64,000 nt of DNA. It comes from CAYPHA01 sp964410215 (lineage in GTDB: Bacteria > Calditrichota > Calditrichia > Calditrichales > CAYPHA01). A program made the position numbers and the translations under genes. How positions within the stretch are numbered: the first letter of the stretch is position 1; every line of letters starts with the position of its first letter. Shown piece after piece: positions 17,500-26,203 of this stretch. The stretch is taken from positions 1-64,000 of the forward strand of contig CAYPHA010000017.1 of assembly GCA_964410215.1 (NCBI GenBank), given 5' to 3'. The notes below the pieces were generated by a model. It was given only the letters and a program-made list of their open reading frames with translations. It had not been told where the DNA came from and ran no database searches.

Positions 17500-18972
17500 T
17501 TAAACAATATGTTCACCCGGATTACCCCTGCGTTTTTCCAGCTCCATGCGCACAGCATGTGCTTTTTCTTCCGTAATGGGAAATTTCGCGATGGCCCAGA
17601 TAGCGATTGCAGAGGTTGCAAACGGGAAACCGGCGTCAAACAGACGTAATAAAAATATCGTGTTTGGAGATTGATTACCTTCAAGGCTCACATCAAATCC
17701 CGTTATATTCAGCAGGATACCACCACCGGCCAGGGCGGCCGCCAAACCAAGTTTTACCATCCACCAGAAAATGGAGCCGTACATCCCTTCACGTCGTTCG
17801 TGTGTATTTAATTCATCAACATCAACGACATCCGCAATCATGGATGGCATTAGAACAAAAAGCCCCCCTAATCCAAATGCCAGGAAGGGAGATGGTACAA
17901 CGGCCAGCCAGGGAATATCCGGATTATAGCAGATCCATTTTAATGCATAGCCAATCATCGAGACTCCTGTCGAAACAAAGAAAGCATTTCGTTTACCGGT
18001 TTTTGTGCCGAGCCAGGTGATAAAGACGATTACTATAAACGTAAATACGGATTGGATGGTACCGGCATAGCCGGCATACTCCGCACCCATGGTCTGGTCG
18101 CCGGAAAACACATAGTATATAATCACATAAAATTGAAATGAGGATATCAGCATGAAACCATTGAAAACGAGGAATGTGGCTACACACAGTTTCAGGAACG
18201 GGCCGAATTTCAATGCGACAAGAAAGCCCTGGATAAATTCCAGAATATTTTCTTTAAATACCGTAACAACACTTTTAGGTAGGGCCGTTTCTTTTTTTGA
18301 TTGTGCCAGTTCCTTATAACGTTCTCTCAGGAATAATGCGGGCAAAATACCCATGCCGATTACAACCACGGCAATAATTATCGCTAAACCACTGGCCCCG
18401 GCAACCTGGTCTTTGAAAAATCCCTCATAACTCATGATCCATAAAAACCAGGGCGCCACGAGATAGGGCAACTGACCGATGAAATTCTGCACGCCCATCA
18501 ATCGTGTACGCTCATGATAATCGGGCGTTAGTTCATAACCGAGAGCGACCCAGGGTGTCGCATAAACGGTATAGGCAATGTAGAACAGCAGGGATCCAAT
18601 CAGAAAATAAATAAAATAAAAGGTCTCACCCTTTTCCGCCGGAAGCTGCCACAATAAAGCATAAATTATTCCGGAAGCAATCGCGCCCCAGAATATATAA
18701 GGTCTTCTCCTCCCCCACTTTGTTCTTGTCTGGTCCGATATATAGCCCATAAGCGGATCGGTGAAGGCATCCATCAAACGCGGGAGGCCACCCAGCAATC
18801 CAACCAGTGCCGGATTCATACCAAATCCAAGATTCAGGATAATCATCATCCCGCCGATGGCCGCGGCAAGTAAATTATTAACAAAAGCGCCGATACCGTA
18901 GATAAGTTTGGAAGAAAAGGCTATTCGATCTTCGGGAGCGGTTTCATAATGCCTGGAATTATTTATTTCCAT
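17500..18972 (-). CDS. GPH-family sugar:cation symporter (MFS), copy 2
   Basis: About 490 residues with twelve hydrophobic segments. The N-terminal signature NPALVGLLGGLPRLMDAFTD and PLMGYISDQTRTKWGRRRPY is the glycoside-pentoside-hexuronide (GPH, MFS_2) motif, with the WGRRRPY loop between helices 2 and 3. It presumably carries glucan-derived oligosaccharides across the inner membrane with H+ or Na+. It is a clear paralogue of the symporter at 27811-29274: both share NNLL, HYETAPEDR/HHETPPEDR-type N-termini and the same length. The ATG at 18972 is preferred to a GTG nine bases upstream. It is the first gene after a candidate internal terminator and is followed at once by the phosphorylase. 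Confidence 0.88.
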   Translation of the reverse strand: MEINNSRHYETAPEDRIAFSSKLIYGIGAFVNNLLAAAIGGMMIILNLGFGMNPALVGLLGGLPRLMDAFTDPLMGYISDQTRTKWGRRRPYIFWGAIASGIIYALLWQLPAEKGETFYFIYFLIGSLLFYIAYTVYATPWVALGYELTPDYHERTRLMGVQNFIGQLPYLVAPWFLWIMSYEGFFKDQVAGASGLAIIIAVVVIGMGILPALFLRERYKELAQSKKETALPKSVVTVFKENILEFIQGFLVALKFGPFLKLCVATFLVFNGFMLISSFQFYVIIYYVFSGDQTMGAEYAGYAGTIQSVFTFIVIVFITWLGTKTGKRNAFFVSTGVSMIGYALKWICYNPDIPWLAVVPSPFLAFGLGGLFVLMPSMIADVVDVDELNTHERREGMYGSIFWWMVKLGLAAALAGGGILLNITGFDVSLEGNQSPNTIFLLRLFDAGFPFATSAIAIWAIAKFPITEEKAHAVRMELEKRRGNPGEHIV

Positions 18973-19036
18973 TGATCTCACTCGATTTTTACGGCTTTAT
19001 AAAGCGGAGATTAAATGTCGTTTATTTCCCATATAC

Positions 19037-19082
19037 AAAAAAATCCACGATCACGCGTATTGGATTGTTAAACGCGTGACCG
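19037..19082 (-). terminator. Possible internal terminator/attenuator inside the glucan locus
   Basis: On the minus strand, TCACGCGT and ACGCGTGA (19072-19079 and 19051-19058) form an 8-bp stem around a 13-base loop. TCGTGGATTTTTTTG follows with seven T. It lies between the surface glycan-binding protein and the second symporter, so it may separate an extracellular-degradation transcript from the uptake/phosphorolysis genes or allow partial read-through. Confidence 0.5.
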
Positions 19083-19100
19083 GGATTATTATGGTAGAAT

Positions 19101-19119
19101 CTTTCCCTTTGCGGGAAAG
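19101..19119. terminator. Short hairpin after the T9SS glycan-binding gene
   Basis: CTTTCCC-TTTGC-GGGAAAG. In the plus direction it is followed by seven T, but no plus-strand gene ends here. In the minus direction it stands six to ten bases beyond the stop of the glycan-binding gene, preceded by A-rich sequence. It may protect the mRNA 3' end or block antisense transcription. Confidence 0.4.
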
Positions 19120-19124
19120 TTTTT

Positions 19125-21056
19125 TTATTTTATAAGAACCATTTTACGAATGGAAACATAATTACCGGCTGTTATGGAATACAGATAAGTACCCGTCGGT
19201 AATTGTGCGCCATTAAAAGTGACTTCATAAGACCCGGCATTCGTAAATGCATCCATAAGTGTCGCTACTTCCTGACCAAGCAGATTATGCACTTTAATGG
19301 TAACCTGATTTGCTTCCGGCAGACTGAATCGGATTTTGGTAGAGGGATTAAACGGATTCGGATAGTTCTGATCCAACGCGTACTTTGAGGGAACCGAACC
19401 TGAAATTTCCCGGATGGCCGTACCGGTTGTATACAAATAAACATTATCCACGTAGACCGTATTCGGATTTCCTGAAATAACGATCTGCGCCAGATGCGCT
19501 TTTGTCGTCAACCCCGTGAAGGATGACAGCGGGACATCAATAGACACCCATTCACCTGTAGCCAGAGCCGGGACGGAAGCATCGTTAAATACCAGTTCAT
19601 GTTCCACATCATCATCACCGCCGAAGGCGCCGTCTGCACCGAAATCAACCAGTTTGACTTTAAAAACAGCCGGAGCAGCCGTCGGATCCGGTGTCCAGAT
19701 GTCCATATTGAAATGGGTCATTTCGGAGGCATCAATGGTTTCCGACGTAAATTCGATACAAGCATAACTCAGATTGGTATACAGCTTGACATCATCACCG
19801 GCGATCTGTACATCGGCCACATCAGCACCATCCCAATCTGGCGACCAGGTATCCACAGTTACATCCGTATAGGCATTACTGAACAATGAAATCACATCAT
19901 CTGCCGCAGCCGTCGGTGCCGGTGCTGCTTCTTCAGGCTCAGTGATAAGAACTTCTCCGGCATAGAAATAGACATTGTCCACATAGACCGTATTCGGGTC
20001 ACCAGAGATGACCAACTGAGCCAGATGGGCTTTCGTCGTCAGGCCTGTGAATGATGACAGCGGGACATCAATAGACACCCATTCGCCTGTAGCCAGGGCC
20101 GGAACGGAAGCATCGTTGAAAACCAATTCATGTTCCACATTGTCATCGCCACCAAAGGCGCCGTCTGCTCCGAAATCAACCAGTTTGACTTTAAAAACGG
20201 CCGGAGCCGATGTCGGATCCGGTGTCCAGATGTCCATATGGAAATGGGTCATTTCGGAGGCATCGATGGTTTCCGAGGTAAATTCGATACCGGCATAACT
20301 CAGGTTGGTGTAGAGTTTGACATCATCATCGGCGACCTGTACATCGGCCACATCCGCCACATCCCAATCTGCCGACCAGGTATCTACGGTTACATCGGTA
20401 TAGGCATTACTGAAAAGAGAAATGACATCTTCCGCCGCGGCTGTGGGTGCCGGTGCCGCAACATCAGGGCCGGTAGCTGTTGCCTCTTTCTCAGAAAATG
20501 TAATATTGTCAAAATAACAAATATTGGTCTGTGTCCTTCCATCGAGGTTAAAATCCGGAAAGACGACGATCTGATCCTGATCGATAGTTGCCGGGTGATC
20601 TATTCTACCCGAAAAATCAAAAGTAAGTTCTTCCCATTGATTAATAACCGTATTGGCCACTTTGAGTTCCGGTAATGCTTCGCTATTAGCTTTCACAAAT
20701 TTAATTCCGACATCACTGATTACCGGCTTCCACACCATTATCTTTACAATACAATTCGTGGAATCCAGTGTAAATGTACCGATATCTGCTCCATGCTGCG
20801 ATTCACAACCGGCCCAGGGCTGACCTGTTTGTAACGCTGTAAACTGAGCTACAGTTGCTGAAGTATTATCTCCTGACATATCCGGATTTTCAATAATCTC
20901 TACCGGTGGATTTGAGTCGTTTTCGAAAACAGTCCAGGTCCAGTCTGCACCGTATCCGCCCGTTTCAAAATCGATAGGGCCATTTTGTGCAAACGATATA
21001 GCGCTCATTGATGTAATGAATGCTAGTGTTAAAAAACAAGTAATTGTCTTTCTCAT
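19125..21056 (-). CDS. Surface glycan-binding protein: two near-identical modules plus type IX sorting domain
   Basis: Signal peptide (MRKTITCFLTLAF ... ISFAQ). Then a ~175-residue carbohydrate-binding-like domain (DFETGGYGADWTWTVFEND ... ICYFDNITFSEK). Two almost identical ~160-residue modules follow, each running from PAPTAAA-DVISLFSNAYTD to NTVYVDNVYFY/LY and joined by an acidic/alanine linker. The end is a FlgD-like type A sorting domain (DQNYPNPFNPSTKIRF ... GTYLYSITAGNY). No catalytic family is recognisable. The same module family recurs in the lipoprotein at 30268-32136. Modules of this kind accompany laminarinases and SusE-like proteins in marine Bacteroidetes (family knowledge), so beta-glucan binding at the cell surface is the likely role. 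ACGGAG lies six bases before the chosen ATG; another ATG is three bases upstream. Confidence 0.8.
   Translation of the reverse strand: MRKTITCFLTLAFITSMSAISFAQNGPIDFETGGYGADWTWTVFENDSNPPVEIIENPDMSGDNTSATVAQFTALQTGQPWAGCESQHGADIGTFTLDSTNCIVKIMVWKPVISDVGIKFVKANSEALPELKVANTVINQWEELTFDFSGRIDHPATIDQDQIVVFPDFNLDGRTQTNICYFDNITFSEKEATATGPDVAAPAPTAAAEDVISLFSNAYTDVTVDTWSADWDVADVADVQVADDDVKLYTNLSYAGIEFTSETIDASEMTHFHMDIWTPDPTSAPAVFKVKLVDFGADGAFGGDDNVEHELVFNDASVPALATGEWVSIDVPLSSFTGLTTKAHLAQLVISGDPNTVYVDNVYFYAGEVLITEPEEAAPAPTAAADDVISLFSNAYTDVTVDTWSPDWDGADVADVQIAGDDVKLYTNLSYACIEFTSETIDASEMTHFNMDIWTPDPTAAPAVFKVKLVDFGADGAFGGDDDVEHELVFNDASVPALATGEWVSIDVPLSSFTGLTTKAHLAQIVISGNPNTVYVDNVYLYTTGTAIREISGSVPSKYALDQNYPNPFNPSTKIRFSLPEANQVTIKVHNLLGQEVATLMDAFTNAGSYEVTFNGAQLPTGTYLYSITAGNYVSIRKMVLIK
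19441..19930. repeat. Direct repeat, copy A, inside the glycan-binding gene
   Basis: Encodes the C-terminal of two duplicated modules. It matches 19972-20461 almost base for base at an offset of 531 bases (177 codons). The longest identities lie around the GATGACAGCGGGACATCAAT segment. Differences are mainly silent, which points to a recent duplication or gene conversion. Confidence 0.85.
19972..20461. repeat. Direct repeat, copy B, inside the glycan-binding gene
   Basis: Partner of 19441-19930 and encodes the first duplicated module. Residue changes between the two modules are few, for example WSADWDVADVADVQVADDD against WSPDWDGADVADVQIAGDD. Confidence 0.85.
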
Positions 21057-21121
21057 CATTATCTCCGTAATTTTAAATTTGTACATTTTTTACAATGTCT
21101 GATGAATTAATAATCCTCCTC

Positions 21122-22282
21122 TCAATCATCAGTTTGTTTAAGATTAATGATTTCATTTGAATGTGTATTGATGTTTATTCGTTTTAAGTAGTTCTGAAAC
21201 GACTCTTTGGGGGTGCGGTTTACATAAAAAACACCCCAGTTTTTTTCCACTTCGTCCGGACCGGTATTCTCTCCTCCCCCCTTCCACGGCTCATCAAATG
21301 CCTCAAACAGAAAAGTCGTTACTGCATTTTTATTAACCCATTCATTATGCAGTACCAGATATTTTTCCTGCGCTTTCAAGCCTACCTTTCCTTTTATCAG
21401 GGTGCCCTGTTCCCCGGGCCCTTCTTTTTCCGCATTATATCTGGTTGCCCAACCGGTTTCACCGAGCACGATCTGTTTATCCGGATATCTGTTCAACACA
21501 TCCCTAAAGGTACTGTCCATCCATTCTATGGCTGTATCCAGCGTCTTTCCGTTCCACAGCGGGTAAATATGCGTAACGAGGAAATCGATTTCATCCGCCA
21601 CCTCGCCGGCTTCGGGCTTGTTCCAGAAATTATAGTCATCCGCCGTTGTAACAGGCTGATGTATATTGTTTCTGACTGTCCGGATATAATTCAGCAGTTT
21701 GTTTTTCTTCATTCTATGCCAGGACCAGAACACCTGGGTTTCATTGCCAACATTGACGGCAATGATAATATCCTGAAACCGGTTTGCCAGCTCGATACCG
21801 CGCAGTACATTATTTATATTTTCCTGCTTCTTTTCAGGATAATCCGTTTCGTTTGACAGCCAGATGCCCATCATCATACGGACCGGAAGGTTATTTTCTC
21901 TGATCACCTCGAGAATACGCTCTGTATCATCATCCGCATTATAGACCCTTACGAGATTCCAGTATTTCATAATGATGGTGAGATCTTCCAGAATTTCAGC
22001 CTTAAGGGGTCCTTTTTCCCCGGGCGCCTGGCCTTCACGATAACAGCCATAAGAAACCGCGTTTCCGATCCATTCCCCGGACAGGTAGGGTTTAAAATCG
22101 CGTTTATTAAACGGAGCCAACCGCTCCGGCATCTGCCCGGATTGCATGCTTTTTTTGAGCTTTTCCATGGCAATGATTCGTTCTTTCTTATCCAATTTTG
22201 AAATATCCGTATTATTTCCACATGAGAGTAACAGGCCTGCACACAGTGCTGAAGCCACTAAACACAGTGTTCCCTTTTTCAT
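21122..22282 (-). CDS. GH17 family lipoprotein (beta-1,3-glucanase or transglycosylase)
   Basis: A lipoprotein signal (MKKGTLCLVASALCAGLLLS followed by Cys21) places it on a membrane face, probably the cell surface. The (beta/alpha)8 body has both GH17 glutamates: acid/base Glu181 in NVGNETQ and nucleophile Glu275 in VLGETGWAT, with FEAFDEPWK near the end. GH17 enzymes act on beta-1,3-glucans, as endo-hydrolases or glucanosyltransferases. A helical ~50-residue stretch separates the lipid anchor from the barrel. The start is supported by AAAGGGAT eight bases upstream. It lies 39 bases downstream of the GH16 lipoprotein gene and 65 bases upstream of the T9SS glycan-binding gene. Confidence 0.88.
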   Translation of the reverse strand: MKKGTLCLVASALCAGLLLSCGNNTDISKLDKKERIIAMEKLKKSMQSGQMPERLAPFNKRDFKPYLSGEWIGNAVSYGCYREGQAPGEKGPLKAEILEDLTIIMKYWNLVRVYNADDDTERILEVIRENNLPVRMMMGIWLSNETDYPEKKQENINNVLRGIELANRFQDIIIAVNVGNETQVFWSWHRMKKNKLLNYIRTVRNNIHQPVTTADDYNFWNKPEAGEVADEIDFLVTHIYPLWNGKTLDTAIEWMDSTFRDVLNRYPDKQIVLGETGWATRYNAEKEGPGEQGTLIKGKVGLKAQEKYLVLHNEWVNKNAVTTFLFEAFDEPWKGGGENTGPDEVEKNWGVFYVNRTPKESFQNYLKRININTHSNEIINLKQTDD

Positions 22283-22321
22283 TTTTCATCCCTTTTAATG
22301 ATAGCGACGGTTTGACCCGGC

Positions 22322-23506
22322 CTAAATTCCGCGGACAGAAACATATTCGATCTTCAGGAATTGTGAATCGATCACGTTTTTGCCCTCACCTAAAATAAAG
22401 GAACGGCAATTCTGCAGCGCATTCTCGGATTCATCAAAATTCCGGCCTGCCCACTTTCCGCAGAGTGTGGCGTTGAATATCATCTTCATGTTAGTGAACA
22501 GACAGGTATTGCTTTCCGAACAACTTTTACACTGCCATTCCTGATGCAAATCACTCTCGCATTCCGTTTCCGTTTCCAGCATGCGTACCTCATTCTTCAA
22601 TTCATCACCATCCCACCGGTCCGGATCCGGTCTCTCACTCAACGGACCGCCGGGACCCCGCACATCCGCATCCGGTCTCCAGTAAAAAAATTTAAATGAA
22701 TTTTTTGCCCACAGGCAGGCAAAAGTCCCTTTTGGTGAGGACACGGTATAGGGCATACCGCTGCAGCCGGCATTGGGATCCCCGCTGTTTGCATTGGCAC
22801 AATTAATGACGCGTCCATTACTGTTCCATTCCGAATCGCACATCTGTGGACAGGTGTGTATGGTATTATGAATAACAGAGTCCCCGTTGATGGTCTCAAT
22901 GATGTCGACTTCACCCGAAGCCGGCCAATCGGTTCCATTGACGGCACTGGGTGTATCGTAGAAATAACCTTTACCCGATAGCGTGTCCAAATCGGCATCG
23001 GTGGTGACATTACCCGTGTTGTTATAGATCCATGGATTCTGCTTGCTTCCATTAAGCCACCAGGCCGGCCAGATCCCTTTTGCAGAGGGCAATGTTCCTT
23101 TATAAACAAAAAGAATTCGCTCGGTATCCTTATTTAAATTATAGAAGGATTTCGTTGTCAGTCGGAACGAGTCGAACAGGATATCATCCTTTCTGTATTT
23201 TATAAAGAGATAAAGTCCGTCGCCTGCGACAGATTGAATCATACTCTCATTCATCCATTTTTTACGGTCATAGACAACGTCGCCGTTTGTAGGATCATCA
23301 TGGGGAAATGTGGTGAAAAAATGTTTTTCAACTGCAGACATTTCACAGGAAGGATCGCTGAAGTCCAATGTGAAAAACCGATTTTCCATACTGCTTTTAC
23401 CGGAAACCGCAGACTGTCTGAGCAAATTACAACCCACAGAAACCAAACAACAAAGCGAGAGTGTGGCCGCATACAGAACGATTCTTTCGATATTTTTTTT
23501 CTTCAT
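22322..23506 (-). CDS. GH16 lipoprotein of fungal-like, cysteine-rich type (endo-beta-1,3(4)-glucanase)
   Basis: A lipobox with Cys26 (LVSVGC) follows a hydrophobic signal. The catalytic signature is SGEVDIIETING (Glu199 nucleophile, Glu204 acid/base), with the GH16 aromatic run GIWPAWWLNG before it. The stretch after the active site is unusual for a bacterial laminarinase: HNTIHTCPQMCDSEWNSNG, then VINCANANSGDPNAGCSGM and KNSFKFFYWRPDADV. It resembles the fungal/eukaryotic subgroup of GH16 endo-1,3(4)-glucanases, in which 'LHTxxGC ... GCG ... FFPR' is typical. About a dozen cysteines suggest disulphides in an exported enzyme, including a CxxC-rich segment (WQCKSCSESNTCLF) with no close parallel I know. 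The start is the second ATG, chosen for its lipoprotein signal; its ribosome site is weak. Confidence 0.8.
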   Translation of the reverse strand: MKKKNIERIVLYAATLSLCCLVSVGCNLLRQSAVSGKSSMENRFFTLDFSDPSCEMSAVEKHFFTTFPHDDPTNGDVVYDRKKWMNESMIQSVAGDGLYLFIKYRKDDILFDSFRLTTKSFYNLNKDTERILFVYKGTLPSAKGIWPAWWLNGSKQNPWIYNNTGNVTTDADLDTLSGKGYFYDTPSAVNGTDWPASGEVDIIETINGDSVIHNTIHTCPQMCDSEWNSNGRVINCANANSGDPNAGCSGMPYTVSSPKGTFACLWAKNSFKFFYWRPDADVRGPGGPLSERPDPDRWDGDELKNEVRMLETETECESDLHQEWQCKSCSESNTCLFTNMKMIFNATLCGKWAGRNFDESENALQNCRSFILGEGKNVIDSQFLKIEYVSVRGI

Positions 23507-23546
23507 TCTTATACCATACATTTTCTAATCACATTAACTTTCTAAT

Positions 23547-25259
23547 TTATAACTGGACCCGTACGGTCTGAACGGAATTCGCCGCTATGGGGACTTCCGC
23601 GTATTGGTGACCAATTTGCAGGTTACAGGAAACGGGATTTTTTGTTGTATTCAATAGCTGAACACTTAACAGTTTGTTCTCATTAATGGTGGCGCAGGCA
23701 TGCAACGCATCATTGTCCAGTTCATTCAATTTTTTAAGAGTGTTAACAGCAATGTCACCCGGCCGTATCGTCCTGCTGAACTGTGCCAGGACATAGTAGA
23801 TCGGCGTATAATAAATCTTTTTCGATTCGGTATCGATCATGATCGGAGCACCGCAATAATTGCCCACATGGTTCGGACCGCCGTTTTTATCGAGGACGAT
23901 ATTCCAGTCGATCCATCCGGTAAGCCAGTGATCGATACTTACAATGATATTGCGGGCATAGCGGTGAACCGGCGTATAGATAGGATGATCCTCAGTTCTG
24001 ACACCTGCCCAGGTCGCCGAATACCCCCAGTCTGTAGCATTCGCATTCCACCAGAACGCATCGTTATCGAACCAATCGCGTTCCTGAAAACGCTCGGGAT
24101 CCGTAATCCCGGCAGGCGCCTTTTTGCCGAGGTCATCGATACATCCCTCGGTGTGAACGATTGCGAATTCCGGGAATTTCGCATGCACACTGTCAAACAC
24201 TTCTTCATAGACCTTGAACGTGCTTTCATACCAGTGGACGGCTGCACCGTAGATGTAGGGTGCCGTTTCCGGATCAGCAAATATCACATCCGTCCAGTGC
24301 TTCAGGCCGTCGCGGTTCTGATCATAGATCAGCAGTTTAATATCAGCATACTTAGCGGACTGCAACCCGGGGCCTAAATGCGTTTTGATGAATTCATTCT
24401 GGGATTCCGGTGTAAAATGCATACTCTCCCATTGTCCGTTATTACCGTGCGGTTCATTGACAGGGGTCATTCCCCAGATATCAATGCCTTCTTCTTTATA
24501 GGCCTGCAGGTATCTGACCAGATAATCGGCATATACGGGAATATACTTCTCCTTCAGTGATCCGCCGGTACCCTGCCAGTTATTTTCTTCTGTGCCTGGT
24601 ATATACCAATCATTGATATCTTTCATCCATGGCGGGGCGGTCCAGGCGGAGGATATGATTCTCAATTCCCTGTCTTTCTGATTCGCTTTAATCGCGAGGG
24701 CTTCTTTGATCATTGGTAATAAATCATATTCGGGATCCAGGATGCCGGGATATTCTGCAGGATTAAAACCCTCTTTATCAGGCGCAATGGTAAAGCTATT
24801 TAGATCTTCATCGCCTTTCTGAGCAGCATAAGAGTACTTTCCTTTAACTGAGAAGTCACACGCTCCGATGTGTGTACGGGTCAGTGTAAAATTCGCGCCT
24901 TTTTCGCTGAAAATTTTTCCCATGACTTCGGCCCTTTTTTCCCTGTTCAAATGGGCTAACACAAAAGCCGAAGATTCGGTAAAAGAAGTGCCGATTCCGT
25001 CGATGGTCTGTTTCAGACTGTCGGGATATACATGTACTGTTGTACCCTCCGCTTCTCCCTCTGTAAAGGACACATTATTTTTAAGGGCCATTTTATCGCC
25101 GTTTTCCGCCGTACTGAGAATTTCAGATGTAGTATCTAAATAATAGTTTTTCATAACACCGTCCTGCTTCCCTGACGTACATGAATTGGCTGATAGTATG
25201 ACCAGAAGTAGTAACGTAATCCCTATGTCCGTCACTATTTTGAATATTCTTTTACTCAT
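23547..25259 (-). CDS. GH30 lipoprotein (beta-1,6-glucanase or beta-glucosidase type)
   Basis: A 570-residue lipoprotein with lipobox Cys27 (LSANSC). The body follows the GH30 plan: QTIDGIGTSFTESSAFVLA at the first strand, SAWTAPPWMKD, acid/base Glu269 in TPVNEPHGN and nucleophile Glu371 in VHTEGC, then a C-terminal beta domain ending in VQTVRVQL. GH30 subfamilies 1 and 3 include enzymes that remove beta-1,6-linked glucose branches from laminarin, which would complement the GH16 and GH17 endo-enzymes here; the subfamily cannot be settled by eye. GGAGG seven bases upstream fixes the ATG at 25259, against an earlier in-frame ATG. It lies 40 bases after the leaderless GH17 gene. Confidence 0.88.
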   Translation of the reverse strand: MSKRIFKIVTDIGITLLLLVILSANSCTSGKQDGVMKNYYLDTTSEILSTAENGDKMALKNNVSFTEGEAEGTTVHVYPDSLKQTIDGIGTSFTESSAFVLAHLNREKRAEVMGKIFSEKGANFTLTRTHIGACDFSVKGKYSYAAQKGDEDLNSFTIAPDKEGFNPAEYPGILDPEYDLLPMIKEALAIKANQKDRELRIISSAWTAPPWMKDINDWYIPGTEENNWQGTGGSLKEKYIPVYADYLVRYLQAYKEEGIDIWGMTPVNEPHGNNGQWESMHFTPESQNEFIKTHLGPGLQSAKYADIKLLIYDQNRDGLKHWTDVIFADPETAPYIYGAAVHWYESTFKVYEEVFDSVHAKFPEFAIVHTEGCIDDLGKKAPAGITDPERFQERDWFDNDAFWWNANATDWGYSATWAGVRTEDHPIYTPVHRYARNIIVSIDHWLTGWIDWNIVLDKNGGPNHVGNYCGAPIMIDTESKKIYYTPIYYVLAQFSRTIRPGDIAVNTLKKLNELDNDALHACATINENKLLSVQLLNTTKNPVSCNLQIGHQYAEVPIAANSVQTVRVQL

Positions 25260-25299
25260 ATAACCTCCAGATGTCGGCAGGTGCAAAATTTGGATGATT

Positions 25300-26187
25300 T
25301 TAAACGTATTTTAAATTACCTTCCTTATCCCACAGCCCCCAATATGCGCCGACATCGCCTTCTGCATCAATCTTCCATGTTTCATCAAAGCTGGAAAAAT
25401 AGAAGATATCCACATCTTCTTCCGCTGCCCAGGAATAGGTATTAATGAAATACTTTATCGCATTTTCAAACGAAGGCAGGGCCGATTTCACCGGAGAGCC
25501 CAGGTTAGGCCAACCTGTTTCACTGATGATTACTTTTTTACCATTCGCGGCCTTTACCGCCCGGTTGTACATTTCTTTCATATAGAGGAAAGAATGCTCA
25601 ATGGGATACCCTTCCCAGAACGGATAGCAATTGGCCAGAATAACATCGCATACAGCGGTAATTCGCGGATTGAGATTGAACTCATAGTAGGCATCAACAT
25701 AGCCGACAGGGATACCGGGTATCTGCTCTTTCACCCGGGAGATGAATTCGATGATATGGTTCTCAGCCAGATCACCACGGAGAAGTACTTCATTTCCCAC
25801 CGCCACGATATCGGCATAACCTGATTTGGCAACCTCGATGACCCCTTTAATTTCAGCCTCGTTTTTCTCCTGATCCGAACCCAGCCAGGCGCCGACAAGC
25901 GTCTTGATGCCGCTTTCATGGGCGATCCGAGGAATCTGTTCATTCCCATCCGTGCAGGAGAAGGAACGAATCCATTTTACATATGGTTTAATAATATCCA
26001 TTCTGGTTCTAATCTGATCTTCACTAATTTTTGAGCCGGGAGCCTGATGATCAAGATAGACGCTGAACGACAAACCGTGGATCCCCTGATTGAGTATTGT
26101 AGAAAATATGGATCGCAATTCTTTTCTAAGCATGTGAGAAAAATCCTGACCGCTCAGGGCTGTATAAACGCGACTTTTACTAGACAT
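25300..26187 (-). CDS. Leaderless (cytoplasmic) GH17 family protein
   Basis: About 295 residues with no signal peptide or lipobox. GH17 catalytic motifs are intact: acid/base Glu133 in AVGNEVLL and nucleophile Glu223 in ISETGWPN, with YFSSFDETWK near the C-terminus as in the exported paralogue. The start MSSKSRVYTAL is supported by GAAGGGAAG five bases upstream. An earlier frame extension would overlap the UspA gene. Cytoplasmic GH17 enzymes in laminarin loci are thought to trim imported oligosaccharides (family knowledge). Placed here it could work with the phosphorylase at the end of the locus. It might instead be exported by an unrecognised route. Confidence 0.85.
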   Translation of the reverse strand: MSSKSRVYTALSGQDFSHMLRKELRSIFSTILNQGIHGLSFSVYLDHQAPGSKISEDQIRTRMDIIKPYVKWIRSFSCTDGNEQIPRIAHESGIKTLVGAWLGSDQEKNEAEIKGVIEVAKSGYADIVAVGNEVLLRGDLAENHIIEFISRVKEQIPGIPVGYVDAYYEFNLNPRITAVCDVILANCYPFWEGYPIEHSFLYMKEMYNRAVKAANGKKVIISETGWPNLGSPVKSALPSFENAIKYFINTYSWAAEEDVDIFYFSSFDETWKIDAEGDVGAYWGLWDKEGNLKYV

Positions 26188-26203
26188 AGCTTCCCTTCGG
26201 TTT

